Counted from the stretch's first letter, positions 8,461-22,700 are shown. The stretch is DNA of 64,000 nt from Gordius sp. MW1 (GCA_964036665.1 OZ038526.1:14632001-14696000); one strand, 5' to 3'. Notes: a model not told the origin generated them from the sequence alone. Program-made: numbers and translations.

Positions 8461-10182
8461 TGAGAATCCTATTATCCTCGATTGACCTCCGAAAAGAGGT
8501 TTTAAGCTACGAGAACTATCATTTTGACAAAAGACAACGTTTTATTGTTGCGATTAGTTTGTTGTATCGCAACGTGAGTGCTTAATTTTTGAAAACTGCT
8601 CTATGCGATCATGATTTCAAAGTAATAGTTTTTAGATTCTGATAAATTTTTACTTGGGATCATAGAAACCACGTCTGAAAACGACAACTTTCATCGGATG
8701 AATACGGTTCAAAGAAAAATATGTGAAAAATTTTGAGGTAAAAATATTTATTTTTTTCGATTCTATGTGAAAGAGCATAAAAAAATATATAAAAGTAAGC
8801 CAATTTGAGAATCCTATTATCCTCGATTGACTTCCGAAAAGAGGTTTTAAGCTGCGAGAACTATCATTTTGACAAAAGACAACCTTTTATTGTTGCGATT
8901 AGTTTGTTGTATCGCAACGTGAGTGCTTAATTTTTAAAAACTGCTCTATGCGATCATGATTTCAGTTTTTAGATTCTGATAAATTTATACTTGGGATCAT
9001 AGAAACCACGAGAGGTTTTAAGCTGGGAGAACTGTCATTTTGACAAAAGACAACGTTTTATTGTTGCGATTAGTTTGTTGTATCGCTACGTGAGTGCTTA
9101 ATTTTTGAAAACTGCTCTATGCGATCATGATTTCAAAGTAATAGTTTTTAGATTCTGATAAATTTTTACTTGGGATCATAGAAACCACGTCTGAAAACGA
9201 CAACTTTCATCGGATGAATACGGTTCAAAGAAAAATATGTGAAAAATTTTGAGGTAAAAATATTTATTTTTTTCGATTCTATGTGAAAGAGCATGAAAAA
9301 ATATATAAAAGTAAGCCAATTTGAGATTCCTATTATCCTCGATTGACCTCCGAAAAGAGGTTTTAAGCTGCGAGAACTATCATTTTGACAAAAGACAACG
9401 TTTTATTGTTGCGATTAGTTTGTTGTATCGCAACGTGAGTGCTTAATTTTTGAAAACTGCTCTATGCGATCATGATTTCAAAGTAATAGTTTTTAGATTC
9501 TGATAAATTTTTACTTGGGATCATAGAAACCACGTCTGAAAACGACAACTTTCATCGGATGAATACGGTTCAAAGAAAAATATGTGAAAAATTTTGAGGT
9601 AAAAATATTTATTTTTTTCGATTCTATGTGAAAGAGCATAAAAAAATATATAAAAGTAAGCCAATTTGAGAATCCTATTATCCTCGATTGACTTCCGAAA
9701 AGAGGTTTTAAGCTGCGAGAACTATCATTTTGACAAAAGACAACCTTTTATTGTTGCGATTAGTTTGTTGTATCGCAACGTGAGTGCTTAATTTTTAAAA
9801 ACTGCTCTATGCGATCATGATTTCAAAGTAATAGTTTTTAGATTCTGATAAATTTTTACTTGGGCTCATAGAAACCACGTCTGAAAACGACAACTTTCAT
9901 CGGATGAATACGGTTCAAAGAAAAATATGTGAAAAATTTTGAGGTAAAAATATTTATTTTTTTCGATTCTATGTGAAAGAGCATGAAAAAATATATAAAA
10001 GTAAGCCAATTTGAGAATCCTATTATCCTCGATTGACTTCCGAAAAGAGGTTTTAAGCTGCGAGAACTATCATTTTGACAAAAGACAACGTTTTATTGTT
10101 GCGATTAGTTTGTTGTTTTGCAACGTGAGTGCTTAATTTTTGAAAACTGCTCTATGCGATCATGATTTCAAAGTAATAGTTT
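8461..10182 (+). repeat. Composite repeat of about 861 bp, two copies
   Basis: GATTGACCTCCG at 8480 and 9341 and AACCTTTTAT at 8881 and 9742 both recur 861 bp apart. Each copy also has a unit ending AGCATAAAAAAATAT. The spacing fits two full units plus one short unit (869) minus an 8-bp loss at TGATTTCAGTTTTT near 8960. The short unit (9011) lies between them. Edges are approximate. Confidence 0.8.
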
Positions 10183-11560
10183 TTAGATTCTGATAAATTT
10201 TTACTTGGGATCATAGAAACCACGTCTGAAAACGACAACTTTCATCGGATGAATACGGTTCAAAGAAAAATATGTGAAAGATTTTAAGGTAAAAAAATTT
10301 ATTTTTTTCGGTTCTATGTGAAAGAGCATGAAAAAATATATAAAAGTAAGCCAATTTGAGAATCCTATTATCCTCGATTGACCTCCGAAAATAGGTTTTA
10401 AGCTGAGAGAACTATCATTTTGACAAAAGACAACGTTTTATTGTTGCGATTAGTTTGTTGTATCGCAACGTTAGTGCTTAATTTTTGAAAACTGCTCTAT
10501 GCGATCATGATTTCAAAGTAATAGTTTTTAGATTCTGATAAATTTTTACTTGGGATCATAGAAACCACGTCTGAAAACGACAACTTTCATCGGATGAATA
10601 CGGTTCAAAGAAAAATATGTGAAAAATTTTGAGGTAAAAATATTTATTTTTTTCGATTATATGTGAAAGAGCATGAAAAAATATATAAAAGTAAGCCAAT
10701 TTGAGAATCCTATTATCCTCGATTGACTTCCGAAAAGAGGTTTTAAACTTCGAGAACTATCATTTTGACAAAAGACAACGTTTTATTGTTGCGATTAGTT
10801 TGTTGTATCGCAACGTGAGTGCTTAATTTTTGAAAACTGCTCTATGCGATCATGATTTCAAAGTAATAGTTTTTAGATTCTGATAAATTTTTACTTGGGA
10901 TCATAGAAACCACGAGAGGTTTTAAGCTGGATCATTTTGACAAAAGACAACGTTTTATTGTTGCGATTAGTTTGTTGTATCGCTACGTGAGTGCTTAATT
11001 TTTGAAAACTGCTCTATGCGATCATGATTTCAAAGTAATAGTTTTTAGATGATAAATTTTTACTTGGGATCATAGAAACCACGTCTGAAAACGACAACTT
11101 TCATCGGATGAATACGGTTCAAAGAAAAATATGTGAAAAATTTTGAGGTAAAAATATTTATTTTTTTCGATTCTATGTGAAAGAGCATGAAAAAATATAT
11201 AAAAGTAAGCCAATGAGAATCCTATTATCCTCGATTGACCTCCGAAAAGAGGTTTTAAGCTGCGAGAACTATCATTTTGACAAAAGACAACGTTTTATTG
11301 TTGCGATTAGTTTGTTGTATCGCAACTTGAATGCTTAATTTTTGAAAACTGCTCTATGCGATCATGATTTAAAAGTAATAGTTTTTAGATTCTGATAAAT
11401 TTTTACATGGGATCATAGAAACCACGTCTGAAAACGACAACTTTCCTCGGATGAATACGGTTCAAAGAAAAATATGTGAAAAATTTTGAGGCAAAAATAT
11501 TTATTTTTTTCGATTCTATGTGAAAGAGCATGAAAAAATATATAAAAGTAAGCCAATTTG
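10010..11560 (+). repeat. Block duplicated 3,796 bp downstream, copy 1
   Basis: Shared rare variants are GTTTTGCAACG (10115), GATTTTAAGGTAAAAAAATT with TCGGTTCTATG, CCGAAAATAGG (10384), a short unit with GCTGGATC (10915), TTTTTAGATGATAAA (11041), GCCAATGAGAATCC and CTTTCCTCGG. All recur exactly 3,796 bp later, which equals ten full plus two short units minus 12 bp of shared small deletions. Confidence 0.9.
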
Positions 11561-13805
11561 AGAATCCTATTATCCTCGATTGACTTCCGAAAAGAGGTTT
11601 TAAGCTGCGAGAACTATCATTTTGACAAAAGACAACGTTTTATTGTTGCGATTAGTTTGTTGTATCGCAACGTGAGTGCTTAATTTTTGAAAACTGCTCT
11701 ATGCGATCATGATTTCAAAGTAATAGTTTTTAGACTCTGATAAATTTTTACTTGGGATCATAGAAACCACGTCTGAAAACGACAACTTTCATCGGATGAA
11801 TACGGTTCAAAGAACAATATGTGAAAAATTTTGAGGTAAAAATATTTATTTTTTTCGATTCTATGTGAAAGAGCATGAAAAAATATATAAAAGTAAGCCA
11901 ATTTGAGAATCCTATTATCCTCGATTGACTTCCGAAAAGAGGTTTTAAGCTGCAAGAACTATCATTTTGACAAAAGACAACTTTTTATTGTTGCGATTAG
12001 TTTGTTGTATCGCAACGTGAGTGCTTAATTTTTGAAAACTGCTCTATGCGATCATGATTTCAAAGTAATAGTTTTTAGATTCTGATAAATTTTTACTTGG
12101 GATCATAGAAACCACGTCTGAAAACGACAACTTTCATCGGATGAATACGGTTCAAAGAAAAATATGTGAAAAATTTTGAGGTAAAAATATTTATTTTTTT
12201 CGATTCTATGTGAAAGAGCATGAAAAAATATATAAAATTAAGCCAATTTGAGAATCCTATTATCCTCGATTGACTTCCGAAAAGAGGTTTTAAGCTGCGA
12301 AAACTATCATTTTGACAAAAGACAACGTTTTATTGTTGCGATTAGTTTGTTGTATCGCAACGTGAGTGCTTAATTTTTGAAAACTGCTCTATGCGATCAT
12401 GATTTCAAAGTAATAGTTTTTAGACTCTGATAAATTTTTACTTGGGATCATAGAAACCACGTCTGAAAACGACAACTTTCATCGGATGAATACGGTTCAA
12501 AGAACAATATGTGAAAAATTTTGAGGTAAAAATATTTATTTTTTTCGATTCTATGTGAAAGAGCATGAAAAAATATATAAAAGTAAGCCAATTTGAGAAT
12601 CCTATTATCCTCGATTGACTTCCGAAAAGAGGTTTTAAGCTGCAAGAACTATCATTTTGACAAAAGACAACGTTTTATTGTTGCGATTAGTTTGTTGTAT
12701 CGCAACGTGAGTGCTTAATTTTTGAAAACTGCTCTATGCGATCATGATTTCAAAGTAATAGTTTTTAGATTCTGATAAATTTTTACTTGGGATCATAGAA
12801 ACCACGTCTGAAAACGACAACTTTCATCGGATGAATACGGTTCAAAGAAAAACATGTGAAAAATTTTGAGGTAAAAATATTTATTTTTTTCGATTCTATG
12901 TGAAAGAGCATGAAAAAATATATAAAAGTAAGCCAATTTGAGAATCCTATTATCCTCGATTGACTTCCGAAAAGAGGTTTTAAGCTGCGAGAACTATCAT
13001 TTTGACAAAAGACAACGTTTTATTGTTGCGATTAGTTTGTTGTATCGCAACGTGAGTGCTTAATTTTTGAAAACTGCTCTATGCGATCATGATTTCAAAG
13101 TAATAGTTTTTAGATTCTGATAAATTTTTACTTGGGAACATAGAAACCACGAGAGGTTTTAAGCTGGGAGAACTATCATTTTGACAAAAGACAACGTTTT
13201 ATTGTTGCGATTAGTTTGTTGTATCGCAACGTGAGTGCTTAATTTTTGAAAACTGCTCTATGCGATCATGATTTCAAAGTAATAGTTTTTAGATTCTGAT
13301 AAATTTTTACTTGGGATCATAGAAACCACGTCTGAAAACGACAACTTTCATCGGATGAATACGGTTCAAAGAAAAATATCTGAAAAATTTAGAGGTAAAA
13401 ATATTTATTTTTTTCGATTCTATGTGAAAGAGCATGAAAAAATATATAAAAGTAAGCCAATTTGAGAATCCTATTATCCTCGATTGACTTCCGAAAAGAG
13501 GTTTTAAGCTGCGAGAACTATCATTTTGACAAAAGACAACGTTTTATTGTTGCGATTAGTTTGTTGTATCGCAACGTGAGTGCTTAATTTTTGAAAACTG
13601 CTCTATGCGATCATGATTTCAAAGTAATAGTTTTTAGATTCTGATAAATTTTTACTTGAGCTTATAGAAACCACGTCTGAAAACGACAACTTTCATCGGA
13701 TGAATACGGTCCAAAGAAAAATATGTGAAAAATTTTGAGGTAAAAATATTTATTTTTTTCGATTCTATGTGAAAGAGCATGAAAAAACATATAAAAGTAA
13801 GCCAA
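11561..13805 (+). repeat. Monomers between the 3,796-bp copies, with a 690-bp dimer duplication
   Basis: TTTAGACTCTGATAAA, AAAGAACAATATG and CTGCAAGAACTATC occur together near 11.73-11.96 kb and again near 12.42-12.65 kb, exactly 690 bp apart, so a two-unit segment was duplicated. A short unit follows at 13152. An A-to-C and C-to-T change (ACTTGAGCTTATAG) near 13,657 is private. Confidence 0.8.
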
Positions 13806-15356
13806 TTTGAGAATCCTATTATCCTCGATTGACTTCCGAAAAGAGGTTTTAAGCTGCGAGAACTATCATTTTGACAAAAGACAACGTTTTATTGTTGCGA
13901 TTAGTTTGTTGTTTTGCAACGTGAGTGCTTAATTTTTGAAAACTGCTCTATGCGATCATGATTTCAAAGTAATAGTTTTTAGATTCTGATAAATTTTTAC
14001 TTGGGATCATAGAAACCACGTCTGAAAACGACAACTTTCATCGGATGAATACGGTTCAAAGAAAAATATGTGAAAGATTTTAAGGTAAAAAAATTTATTT
14101 TTTTCGGTTCTATGTGAAAGAGCATGAAAAAATATATAAAAGTAAGCCAATTTGAGAATCCTATTATCCTCGATTGACCTCCGAAAATAGGTTTTAAGCT
14201 GAGAGAACTATCATTTTGACAAAAGACAACGTTTTATTGTTGCGATTAGTTTGTTGTATCGCAACGTGAGTGCTTAATTTTTGAAAACTGCTCTATGCGA
14301 TCATGATTTCAAAGTAATAGTTTTTAGATTCTGATAAATTTTTACTTGGGATCATAGAAACCACGTCTGAAAACGACAACTTTCATCGGATGAATACGGT
14401 TCAAAGAAAAATATGTGAAAAATTTTGAGGTAAAAATATTTATTTTTTTCGATTCTATGTGAAAGAGCATGAAAAAATATATAAAAGTAAGCCAATTTGA
14501 GAATCCTATTATCCTCGATTGACTTCCGAAAAGAGGTTTTAAACTGCGAGAACTATCATTTTGACAAAAGACAACGTTTTATTGTTGCGATTAGTTTGTT
14601 GTATCGCAACGTGAGTGCTTAATTTTTGAAAACTGCTCTATGCGATCATGATTTCAAAGTAATAGTTTTTAGATTCTGATAAATTTTTACTTGGGATCAT
14701 AGAAACCACGAGAGGTTTTAAGCTGGATCATTTTGACAAAAGACAACGTTTTATTGTTGCGATTAGTTTGTTGTATCGCTACGTGAGTGCTTAATTTTTG
14801 AAAACTGCTCTATGCGATCATGATTTCAAAGTAATAGTTTTTAGATGATAAATTTTTACTTGGGATCATAGAAACCACGTCTGAAAACGACAACTTTCAT
14901 CGGATGAATACGGTTCAAAGAAAAATATGTGAAAAATTTTGAGGTAAAAATATTTATTTTTTTCGATTCTATGTGAAAGAGCATGAAAAAATATATAAAA
15001 GTAAGCCAATGAGAATCCTATTATCCTCGATTGACCTCCGAAAAGAGGTTTTAAGCTGCGAGAACTATCATTTTGACAAAAGACAACGTTTTATTGTTGC
15101 GATTAGTTTGTTGTATCGCAACTTGAGTGCTTAATTTTTGAAAACTGCTCTATGCGATCATGATTTAAAAGTAATAGTTTTTAGATTCTGATAAATTTTT
15201 ACATGGGATCATAGAAACCACGTCTGAAAACGACAACTTTCCTCGGATGAATACGGTTCAGAGAAAAATATGTGAAAAATTTTGAGGCAAAAATATTTAT
15301 TTTTTTCGATTCTATGTGAAAGAGCATGAAAAAATATATAAAAGTAAGCCAATTTG
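13806..15356 (+). repeat. Block duplicated from 10.0 kb, copy 2
   Basis: It matches copy 1 variant by variant (GTTTTGCAACG at 13911, CCGAAAATAGG at 14180, short unit at 14711, AGATGATAAA at 14842). Homology fades after about 15,356, where CCTTGATTGATTTCC replaces CCTCGATTGACTTCC. A piece of the same haplotype (CCGAAAATAGG with CTGAGAGAAC) appears a third time near 18,470. Confidence 0.88.
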
Positions 15357-16400
15357 AGAATCCTATTATCCTTGATTGATTTCCGAAAAGAGGTTTTAAG
15401 CTGCGAGAACTATCATTTTGACAAAAGACAACGTTTTATTGTTGCGATTAGTTTGTTGTATCGCAACGTGAGTGCTTAATTTTTGAAAACTGCTCTATGC
15501 GATCATGATTTCAAAGTAATAGTTTTTAGATTGTGATAAATTTTACTTGGGATCATAGAAACCACGTCTTAAAACGACAACTTTCATCGGATGAATACGG
15601 TTTAAAGAAAAATATGTGAAAAATTTTGAGGTAAAAATATTTATTTTTTTCGATTCTATGTGAAAGAGCATGAAAAAATATATAAAAGTAAGCCAATTTG
15701 AGAATCCTATTATCCTCGATTGACCTCCGAAAAGAGGTTTTAAGCTGCGAGAACTATCATTTTGACAAAAGACAACGTTTTATTGTTGCGATTAGTTTGT
15801 TGTATCGCAACGTGAGTGCTTAATTTTTGAAAACTGCTCTATGCGATCATGATTTAAAAGTAATAGTTTTTAGATTCTGATAAATTTTTACTTGGGATCA
15901 TAGAAACCACGTCTGAAAACGACAACTTTCATCGGATGAATACGGTTCAAAGAAAAATTTGTGAAAAATTTTGAGGTAAAAATATTTATTTTTTTCGATT
16001 CTATGTGAAAGAGCATGAAAAAATATATAAAAGTAAGCCATTTTGAGAATCCTATTATCCTCGATTGACTTCCGAAAAGAGGTTTTAAGCTGCGAGAACT
16101 ATCATTTTGACAAAAGACAACGTTTTATTGTTGCGATTAGTTTGTTGTATCGCAACGTGAGTGCTTAATTTTTGAAAACTGCTCTATGCGATCATGATTT
16201 AAAAGTAATAGTTTTTAGATTCTGATAAATTTTTACTTGGGATCATAGAAACCACGTCTGAAAACGACAACTTTCATCGGATGAATACGGTTCAAAGAAA
16301 AATATGTGAAAAATTTTGAGGTAAAAATATTTATTTTTTTCGATTCTATGTGAAAGAGCATGAAAAAATATATAAAAGTAAGCCATTTTGAGAATCCTAT
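15357..16400 (+). repeat. Full-length monomers with CCATTTTGAG and TTTAAAAGTAATAG variants
   Basis: Three units of near-reference sequence. GATTTAAAAGTAATAG (15,855, 16,198) and GTAAGCCATTTTGAG (from about 16,037) first become frequent here. One unit has the one-base loss AAATTTTACTTGGG and CGTCTTAAAACG, a pair of changes that marks a haplotype common further right. Confidence 0.7.
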
Positions 16401-18100
16401 TATCCTCGATTGACTTCCAAAAAGAGGTTTTAAGCTGCGAGAACTATCATTTTGACAAAAGACAACGTTTTATTAATGCGATTAGTTTGTTGTATCGCAA
16501 CGTGAGTGCTTAATTTTTGAAAACTGCTCTATGCGATCATGATTTCAAAGTAATAGTTTTTAGATTCTGATATATTTTTACTTGGGATCATAGAAACCAC
16601 GAGAGGTTTTAAGCTGGGAGAACTATCATTTTGACAAAAGACAACGTTTTATTGTTGCGATTAGTTTGTTGTATCGCTACGTGAGTGCTTAATTTTTGAA
16701 AACTGCTCTATGCGATCATGATTTCAAAGTAATAGTTTTTAGATTCTGATAAATTTTTACGTGGGATCATAGAAACCACGTCTGAAAACGACAACTTTCA
16801 TCGGATGAATACGGTTCAAAGAAAAATATGTGAAAAATTTTGAGGTAAAAATATTTATTTTTTTCGATTCTATGTGAAAGAGCATGAAAAAATATATAAA
16901 AGTAAGCCAATTTGAGAATCCTATTATCCTCGATTGACCTCCGAAAAGAGGTTTTAAGCTGCGAGAACTATCATTTTGACAAAAGACAACGTTTTATTGT
17001 TGCGATTAGTTTGTTGTATCGCAACGTGAGTGCTTAATTTTTGAAAACTGCTCTATGCGATCATGATTTAAAAGTAATAGTTTTTAGATTCTGATAAATT
17101 TTTACTTGGGATCATAGAAACCACGTCTGAAAACGACAACTTTCCTCGGATGAATACGGTTCAAAGAAAAATATGTGAAAAATTTTGAGTCAAAAATAAT
17201 TATTTTTTTCGATTCTAAGTAAGCCAATTTGAGAATCCTATTATCCTCGATTGACTTCCGAAAAGAGGTTTTAAGCTGCGAGAACTATCATTTTGACAAA
17301 AGACAACGTTTTATTGTTGCGATTAGTTTGTTGTATCGCAACGTGAATGCTTAATTTTTGAAAACTGCTCTATGCGATCATGATTTCAAAGTAATAGTTT
17401 TTAGATTCTGATAAATTTTTACTTGGGATCATAGAAACCACGAGAGGTTTTAAGCTGGGAGAACTATCATTTTGACAAAAGACAACGTTTTATTGTTGCG
17501 ATTAGTTTGTTGTATCGCTACGTGAGTGCTTAATTTTTGAAAACTGCTCTATGCGATCATGATTTCAAAGTAATAGTTTTTAGATTCTGATAAATTTTTA
17601 CTTGGGATCATAGAAACCACGTCTGAAAACGACAACTTTCATCGGATGAATACGGTTCAAAGAAAAATATGTGAAAAATTTTGAGGTAAAAATATTTATT
17701 TTTTTCGATTCTATGTGAAAGAGCATGAAAAAATATATAAAAGTAAGCCATTTTGAGAATCCTATTATCCTCGATTGACTTCCGAAAAGAGGTTTTAAGC
17801 TGCGAGAACTATCATTTTGACAAAAGACAACGTTTTATTGTTGCGATTAGTTTGTTGTATCGCAACGTGAGTGCTTAATTTTTGAAAACTGCTTAATGCG
17901 ATCATGATTTCAAAGTAATAGTTTTTAGATTCTGATAAATTTTTACTTGAGCTCATAGAAACCACGTCTGAAAACGACAACTTTCATCGGATGAATACGG
18001 TTCAAAGAAAAATATGTGAAAAATTTTGAGGTAAAAATATTTATTTTTTTCGATTCTATGTGAAAGAGCATGAAAAAATATATAAAAGTAAGCCAATTTG
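16401..18100 (+). repeat. Composite repeat of about 841-869 bp, two copies, with a 28-bp loss
   Basis: Short units at 16602 and 17443 are 841 bp apart, which is 869 bp (two full plus one short) minus 28. The missing 28 bp is visible near 17,218: GATTCTA runs straight into AGTAAGCC, skipping the end of a unit including its TATATAAAA. Both short units share GCTACGTGAG. Confidence 0.8.
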
Positions 18101-21100
18101 AGAATCCTATTATCCTCGATTGACTTCCGAAAAGAGGTTTTAAGCTGCGAGAACTATCATTTTGACAAAAGACAACGTTTTATTGTTGCGATTAGTTTGT
18201 TGTATCGCAACGTGAGTGCTTAATTTTTGAAAACTGCTCTATGCGATTATGATTTCAAAGTAATAGTTTTTAGATTCTGATAAATTTTTACTTGGGATCA
18301 TAGAAACCACGTCTGAAAACGACAACTTTCATCGGATGAATACGGTTCAAAGAAAAATATGTGAAAGATTTTAAGGTAAAAATATTTATTTTTTTCGATT
18401 CTATGTGAAAGAGCATGAAAAAATATATAAAATTAAGCCAATTTGAGAATCCTATTATCCTCGATTGACCTCCGAAAATAGGTTTTAAGCTGAGAGAACT
18501 ATCATTTTGACAAAAGACAACGTTTTATTGTTGCGATTAGTTTGTTGTATCGCAACGTGAGTGCTTAATTTTTGAAAACTGCTCTATGCGATCATGATTT
18601 CAAAGTAATAGTTTTTAGATTTTGATAAATTTTTACTTGGGATCATAGAAACCACGTCTGAAAACGACAACTTTCATCGGATGAATACGGTTCAAAGAAA
18701 AATATGTGAAAAATTTTGAGGTAAAAATATTTATTTTTTTCGATTCTATGTGAAAGAGCATGAAAAAATATATAAAAGTAAGCCAATTTGAGAATCCTAT
18801 TATCCTCGATTGACTTCCGAAAAGAGGTTTTAATCTGCGAGAACTATCATTTTGACAAAAGACAACGTTTTATTGTTGCGATTAGTTTGTTGTATCGCAA
18901 CGTGAGTGCTTAATTTTTGAAAACTGCTCTATGCGATCATGATTTCAAAGTAATAGTTTTTAGATTCTGATAAATTTTTACTTGGGATCATAGAAACCAC
19001 GTCTGAAAACGACAACTTTCATCGGATGAATACGGTTCAAAGAAAAATATTTGAAAAATTTTGAGGTAAAAATATTTATTTTTTTCGATTCTATGTGAAA
19101 GAGCATGAAAAAATATATAAAAGTAAGCCATTTTGAGAATCCTATTATCCTCGATTGACTTCCGAAAAGAGGTTTTAAGCTGCGAGAACTATCATTTTGA
19201 CAAAAGACAACGTTTTATTGTTGGGATTAGTTTGTTGTATCGCAACGTGAGTGCTTAATTTTAGAAAACTGCTCTATGCGATCATGATTTCAAAGTAATA
19301 GTTTTTAGATTCTGATAAATTTTTACTTAAGATCATAGAAACCACGTCTGAAAACGAACACTTTCCTCGGATGAATACGGTTCAAAGAAAAATATGTGAA
19401 AAATTTTGAGGCAAAAATATTTATTTTTTTCAATTCTATGTGAAAGAGCATGAAAAAATATATAAAAGTAAGCCATTTTGAGAATCCTATTATCCTCGAT
19501 TGACTTCCGAAAAGAGGTTTTAAGCTGCGAGAACTATCATTTTGACAAAAGACAACGTTTTATTGTTGCGATTAGTTTGTTGTATCGCAACGTGAGTGCT
19601 TAATTTTTGAAAACTGCTCTATGCGATCATGATTTTAAAGTAATAGTTTTTAGATTCTGATAAATTTTTACTTGGGATCATAGAAACCACGAGAGGTTTT
19701 AAGCCGGGAGAACTATCATTTTGACAAAAGACAACGTTTTATTGTTGCGATTAGTTTGTTGTATCGCAACGTGAGTGCTTAATTTTTGAAAACTGCTCTA
19801 TGCGATCATGATTTCAAAGTAATAGTTTTTAGATTCTGATAAATTTTTACTTGGGATCATAGAAACCACGTCTGAAAACGACAACTTTCATCGGATGAAT
19901 ACGGTTCAAAGAAAAATATGTGCAAAATTTTGAGGTAAAAATATTTATTTTTTTCGATTCTATGTGAAAGAGCATGAAAAAATATATAAAAGTAAGCCAA
20001 TTTGAGAATCCTATTATCCTCGATTGACCTCCGAAAAGAGGTTTTAAGCTGCGAGAACTATCATTTTGACAAAAGACAACGTTTTATTGTTGCGATTAGT
20101 TTGTTGTATCGCAACGTGAGGGCTTAATTTTTGAAAACTGCTCTATGCGATCATGATTTCAAAGTAATAGTTTTTAGATTCTGATAAATTTTTACTTGGG
20201 ATCATAGAAACCACGTCTGAAAACGACAACTTTCATCGATGAATACGGTTCAATGAAAAATATGTGAAAAATTTTGAGGTAAAAATATTTATTTTTTTCG
20301 ATTCTATGTGAAAGAGCATGAAAAAATATGTAAAAGTAAGCCAATTTGAGAATCCTATTATCCTCGATTGATTTCCGAAAAGAGGTTTTAAGCTGCGAGA
20401 ACTATCATTTTGACAAAAGACAACGTTTTATTGTTGCGATTAGTTTGTTGTATCGCAACGTGAGTGCTTAATTTTTGAAAACTGCTCTATGCGATCATGA
20501 TTTCAAAGTAATAGTTTTTAGATTCTGATAAATTTTTACTTGGGATCATAGAAACCACGTCTGAAAACGACAACTTTCATCGGATGAATACGGTTCAAAG
20601 AAAAATATGTGCAAAATTTTGAGGTAAAAATATTTATTTTTTTCGATTCTATGTGAAAGAGCATGAAAAAATATATAAAAGTAAGCCAATTTGAGAATCC
20701 TATTATCCTCGATTGACTTCCGAAAAGAGGTTTTAAGCTGCGAGAACTATCATTTTGACAAAAGACAACGTTTTATTGTTGCGAATAGTTTGTTGTATCG
20801 CAACGTGAGTGCTTAATTTTAGAAAACTGCTCTATGCGATCATGATTTCAAAGTAATAGTTTTTAGATTTCGATAAATTTTTACTTAAGATCATAGAAAC
20901 CACGTCTGAAAACGACAACTTTCTTCGGATGAATACGGTTCAAAGAAAAATATGTGAAAAATTTTAAGGTTATTTATTTTTTTTGATTCTATGTGAAAGA
21001 GCATGAAAAAATATATAAAAGTAAGCCAATTTGAGAATCCTATTATCCTCGATTGACTTCCGAAAAGAGGTTTTAAGCTGCGATAACTATCATTTTGACA

Positions 21101-21780
21101 AAAGACAACGTTTTATTGTTGCGATTAGTTTGTTGTATCGCAACGTGAGTGCTTAATTTTTGAAAACTTCTCTATGCGATCATGATTTCAAAGTAATAGT
21201 TTTTAGATTCTGATAAATTTTTACTTGGGATCATAGAAACCACGTCTGAAAACGACAACTTTCATCGGATGAATACGGTTCAAATAAAAATATGTGAAAA
21301 ATTTTGAGGCAAAAATATTTATTTTTTTCGATTCTATGTGAAAGAGCATGAAAAAATATATAAAAGTAAGCCAATTTGAGAATCCTATTATCCTCGATTG
21401 ACTTCCGAAAAGAGGTTTTAAGCTGCGAGAACTATCATTTTGACAAAAGACACGTTTTATTGTTGCGATTAGTTTGTTGTATCGCAACGTGAGTGCTTAA
21501 TTTTTGAAAACTTCTCTATGCGATCATGATTTCAAAGTAATAGTTTTTAGATTCTGATAAATTTTTACTTGGGATCATAGAAACCACGAGAGGTTTTAAG
21601 CTGGGAGAACTATCATTTTGACAAAAGACAACGTTTTATTGTTGCGATTAGTTTGTTGTATCGCTACGTGAGTGCTTAATTTTTGAAAACTGCTCTATGC
21701 GATCATGATTTCAAAGTAATAGTTTTTAGATTCTGATAAATTTTTACTTGGGATCATAGAAACCACGTCTGAAAAAGACA
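18101..21780 (+). repeat. Full-length monomers with two short units and a third copy of a 10-kb haplotype
   Basis: About ten units. Near 18,370-18,490 GATTTTAAGG with CCGAAAATAGG and CTGAGAGAAC repeats the haplotype of 10.3 and 14.1 kb. Short units lie at 19692 (with a private GCCGGG) and 21589. A unit near 20,965 lost about 9 bp at AAGGTTATTTATT. The haplotype TTTTAGAAAACTG, ACTTAAGATC, TTTC(C/T)TCGG first appears near 19.26-19.37 kb and 20.82-20.93 kb. Confidence 0.72.
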
Positions 21781-22700
21781 ACTTTCATCGGATGAATACG
21801 GTTCAAAGAAAAATATGTCAAAATTTTGAGGCAAAAATATTTATTTTTTTCGATTCTATGTGAAAGAGCATGAAAAAATATATAAAAGTAAGCCAATTTG
21901 AGAATCCTATTATCCTCGATTGACTTCCGAAAAGAGGTTTTAAGCTGAGAGAACTATCATTTTGACAAAAGACACGTTTTATTGTTGCGATTAGTTTGTT
22001 GTATCGCAACGTGAGTGCTTAATTTTTGAAAACTTCTCTATGCGATCATGATTTCAAAGTATTAGTTTTTAGATTCTGATAAATTTTTACTTGGGATCAT
22101 AGAAACCACGTCTGAAAACGACAACTTTCATCGGATGAATACGGTTCAAAGAAAAATATGTGAAAAATTTTGAGGTAAAAATATTTTTTTTTTCGATTCT
22201 ATGTGAAAGAGCATGAAAAAATATATAAAAGTAAGCCAATTTGAGAATCCTATTATCCTCGATTGACTTCCGAAAAGAGGTTTTAAGCTGCGAGAACTAT
22301 CATTTTGACAAAAGACAACGTTTTATTGTGTCGATTAGTTTGTTGTATCGCAACGTGAGTGCTTAATTTTTGAAAACTGCTCTATGCGATCATGATTTCA
22401 AAGTAATAGTTTTTAGATTCTGATAAATTTTTACTTGGGATCATAGAAACCACGAGAGGTTTTAAGCTGGGAGAACTATCATTTTGACAAAAGACAACGT
22501 TTTATTGTTGCGATTAGTTTGTTGTATCGCTACGTGAGTGCTTAATTTTTGAAAACTGCTCTATGCGATCATGATTTCAAATTAATAGTTTTTAGATTCT
22601 GATAAATTTTTACTTGGGATCATAGAAACCACGTCAGAAAACGACAACTTTCATCGGATGAATACGGTTCAAAGAAAAATATGTGAAAAATTTTGAGGTA
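21781..22700 (+). repeat. Block duplicated 9,351 bp downstream, copy 1
   Basis: Markers are AATATGTCAAAA (21818), GACACGTTTT with one base lost, AAAGTATTAGTTTTT (22061), AAATATTTTTTTTTTCG, a short unit (22455) with GCTACGTG, and TTTCAAATTAATAG (22581). Each has a partner 9,350-9,351 bp later; the one-base step is an extra A in AATATGTCAAAAA of copy 2. Confidence 0.85.
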
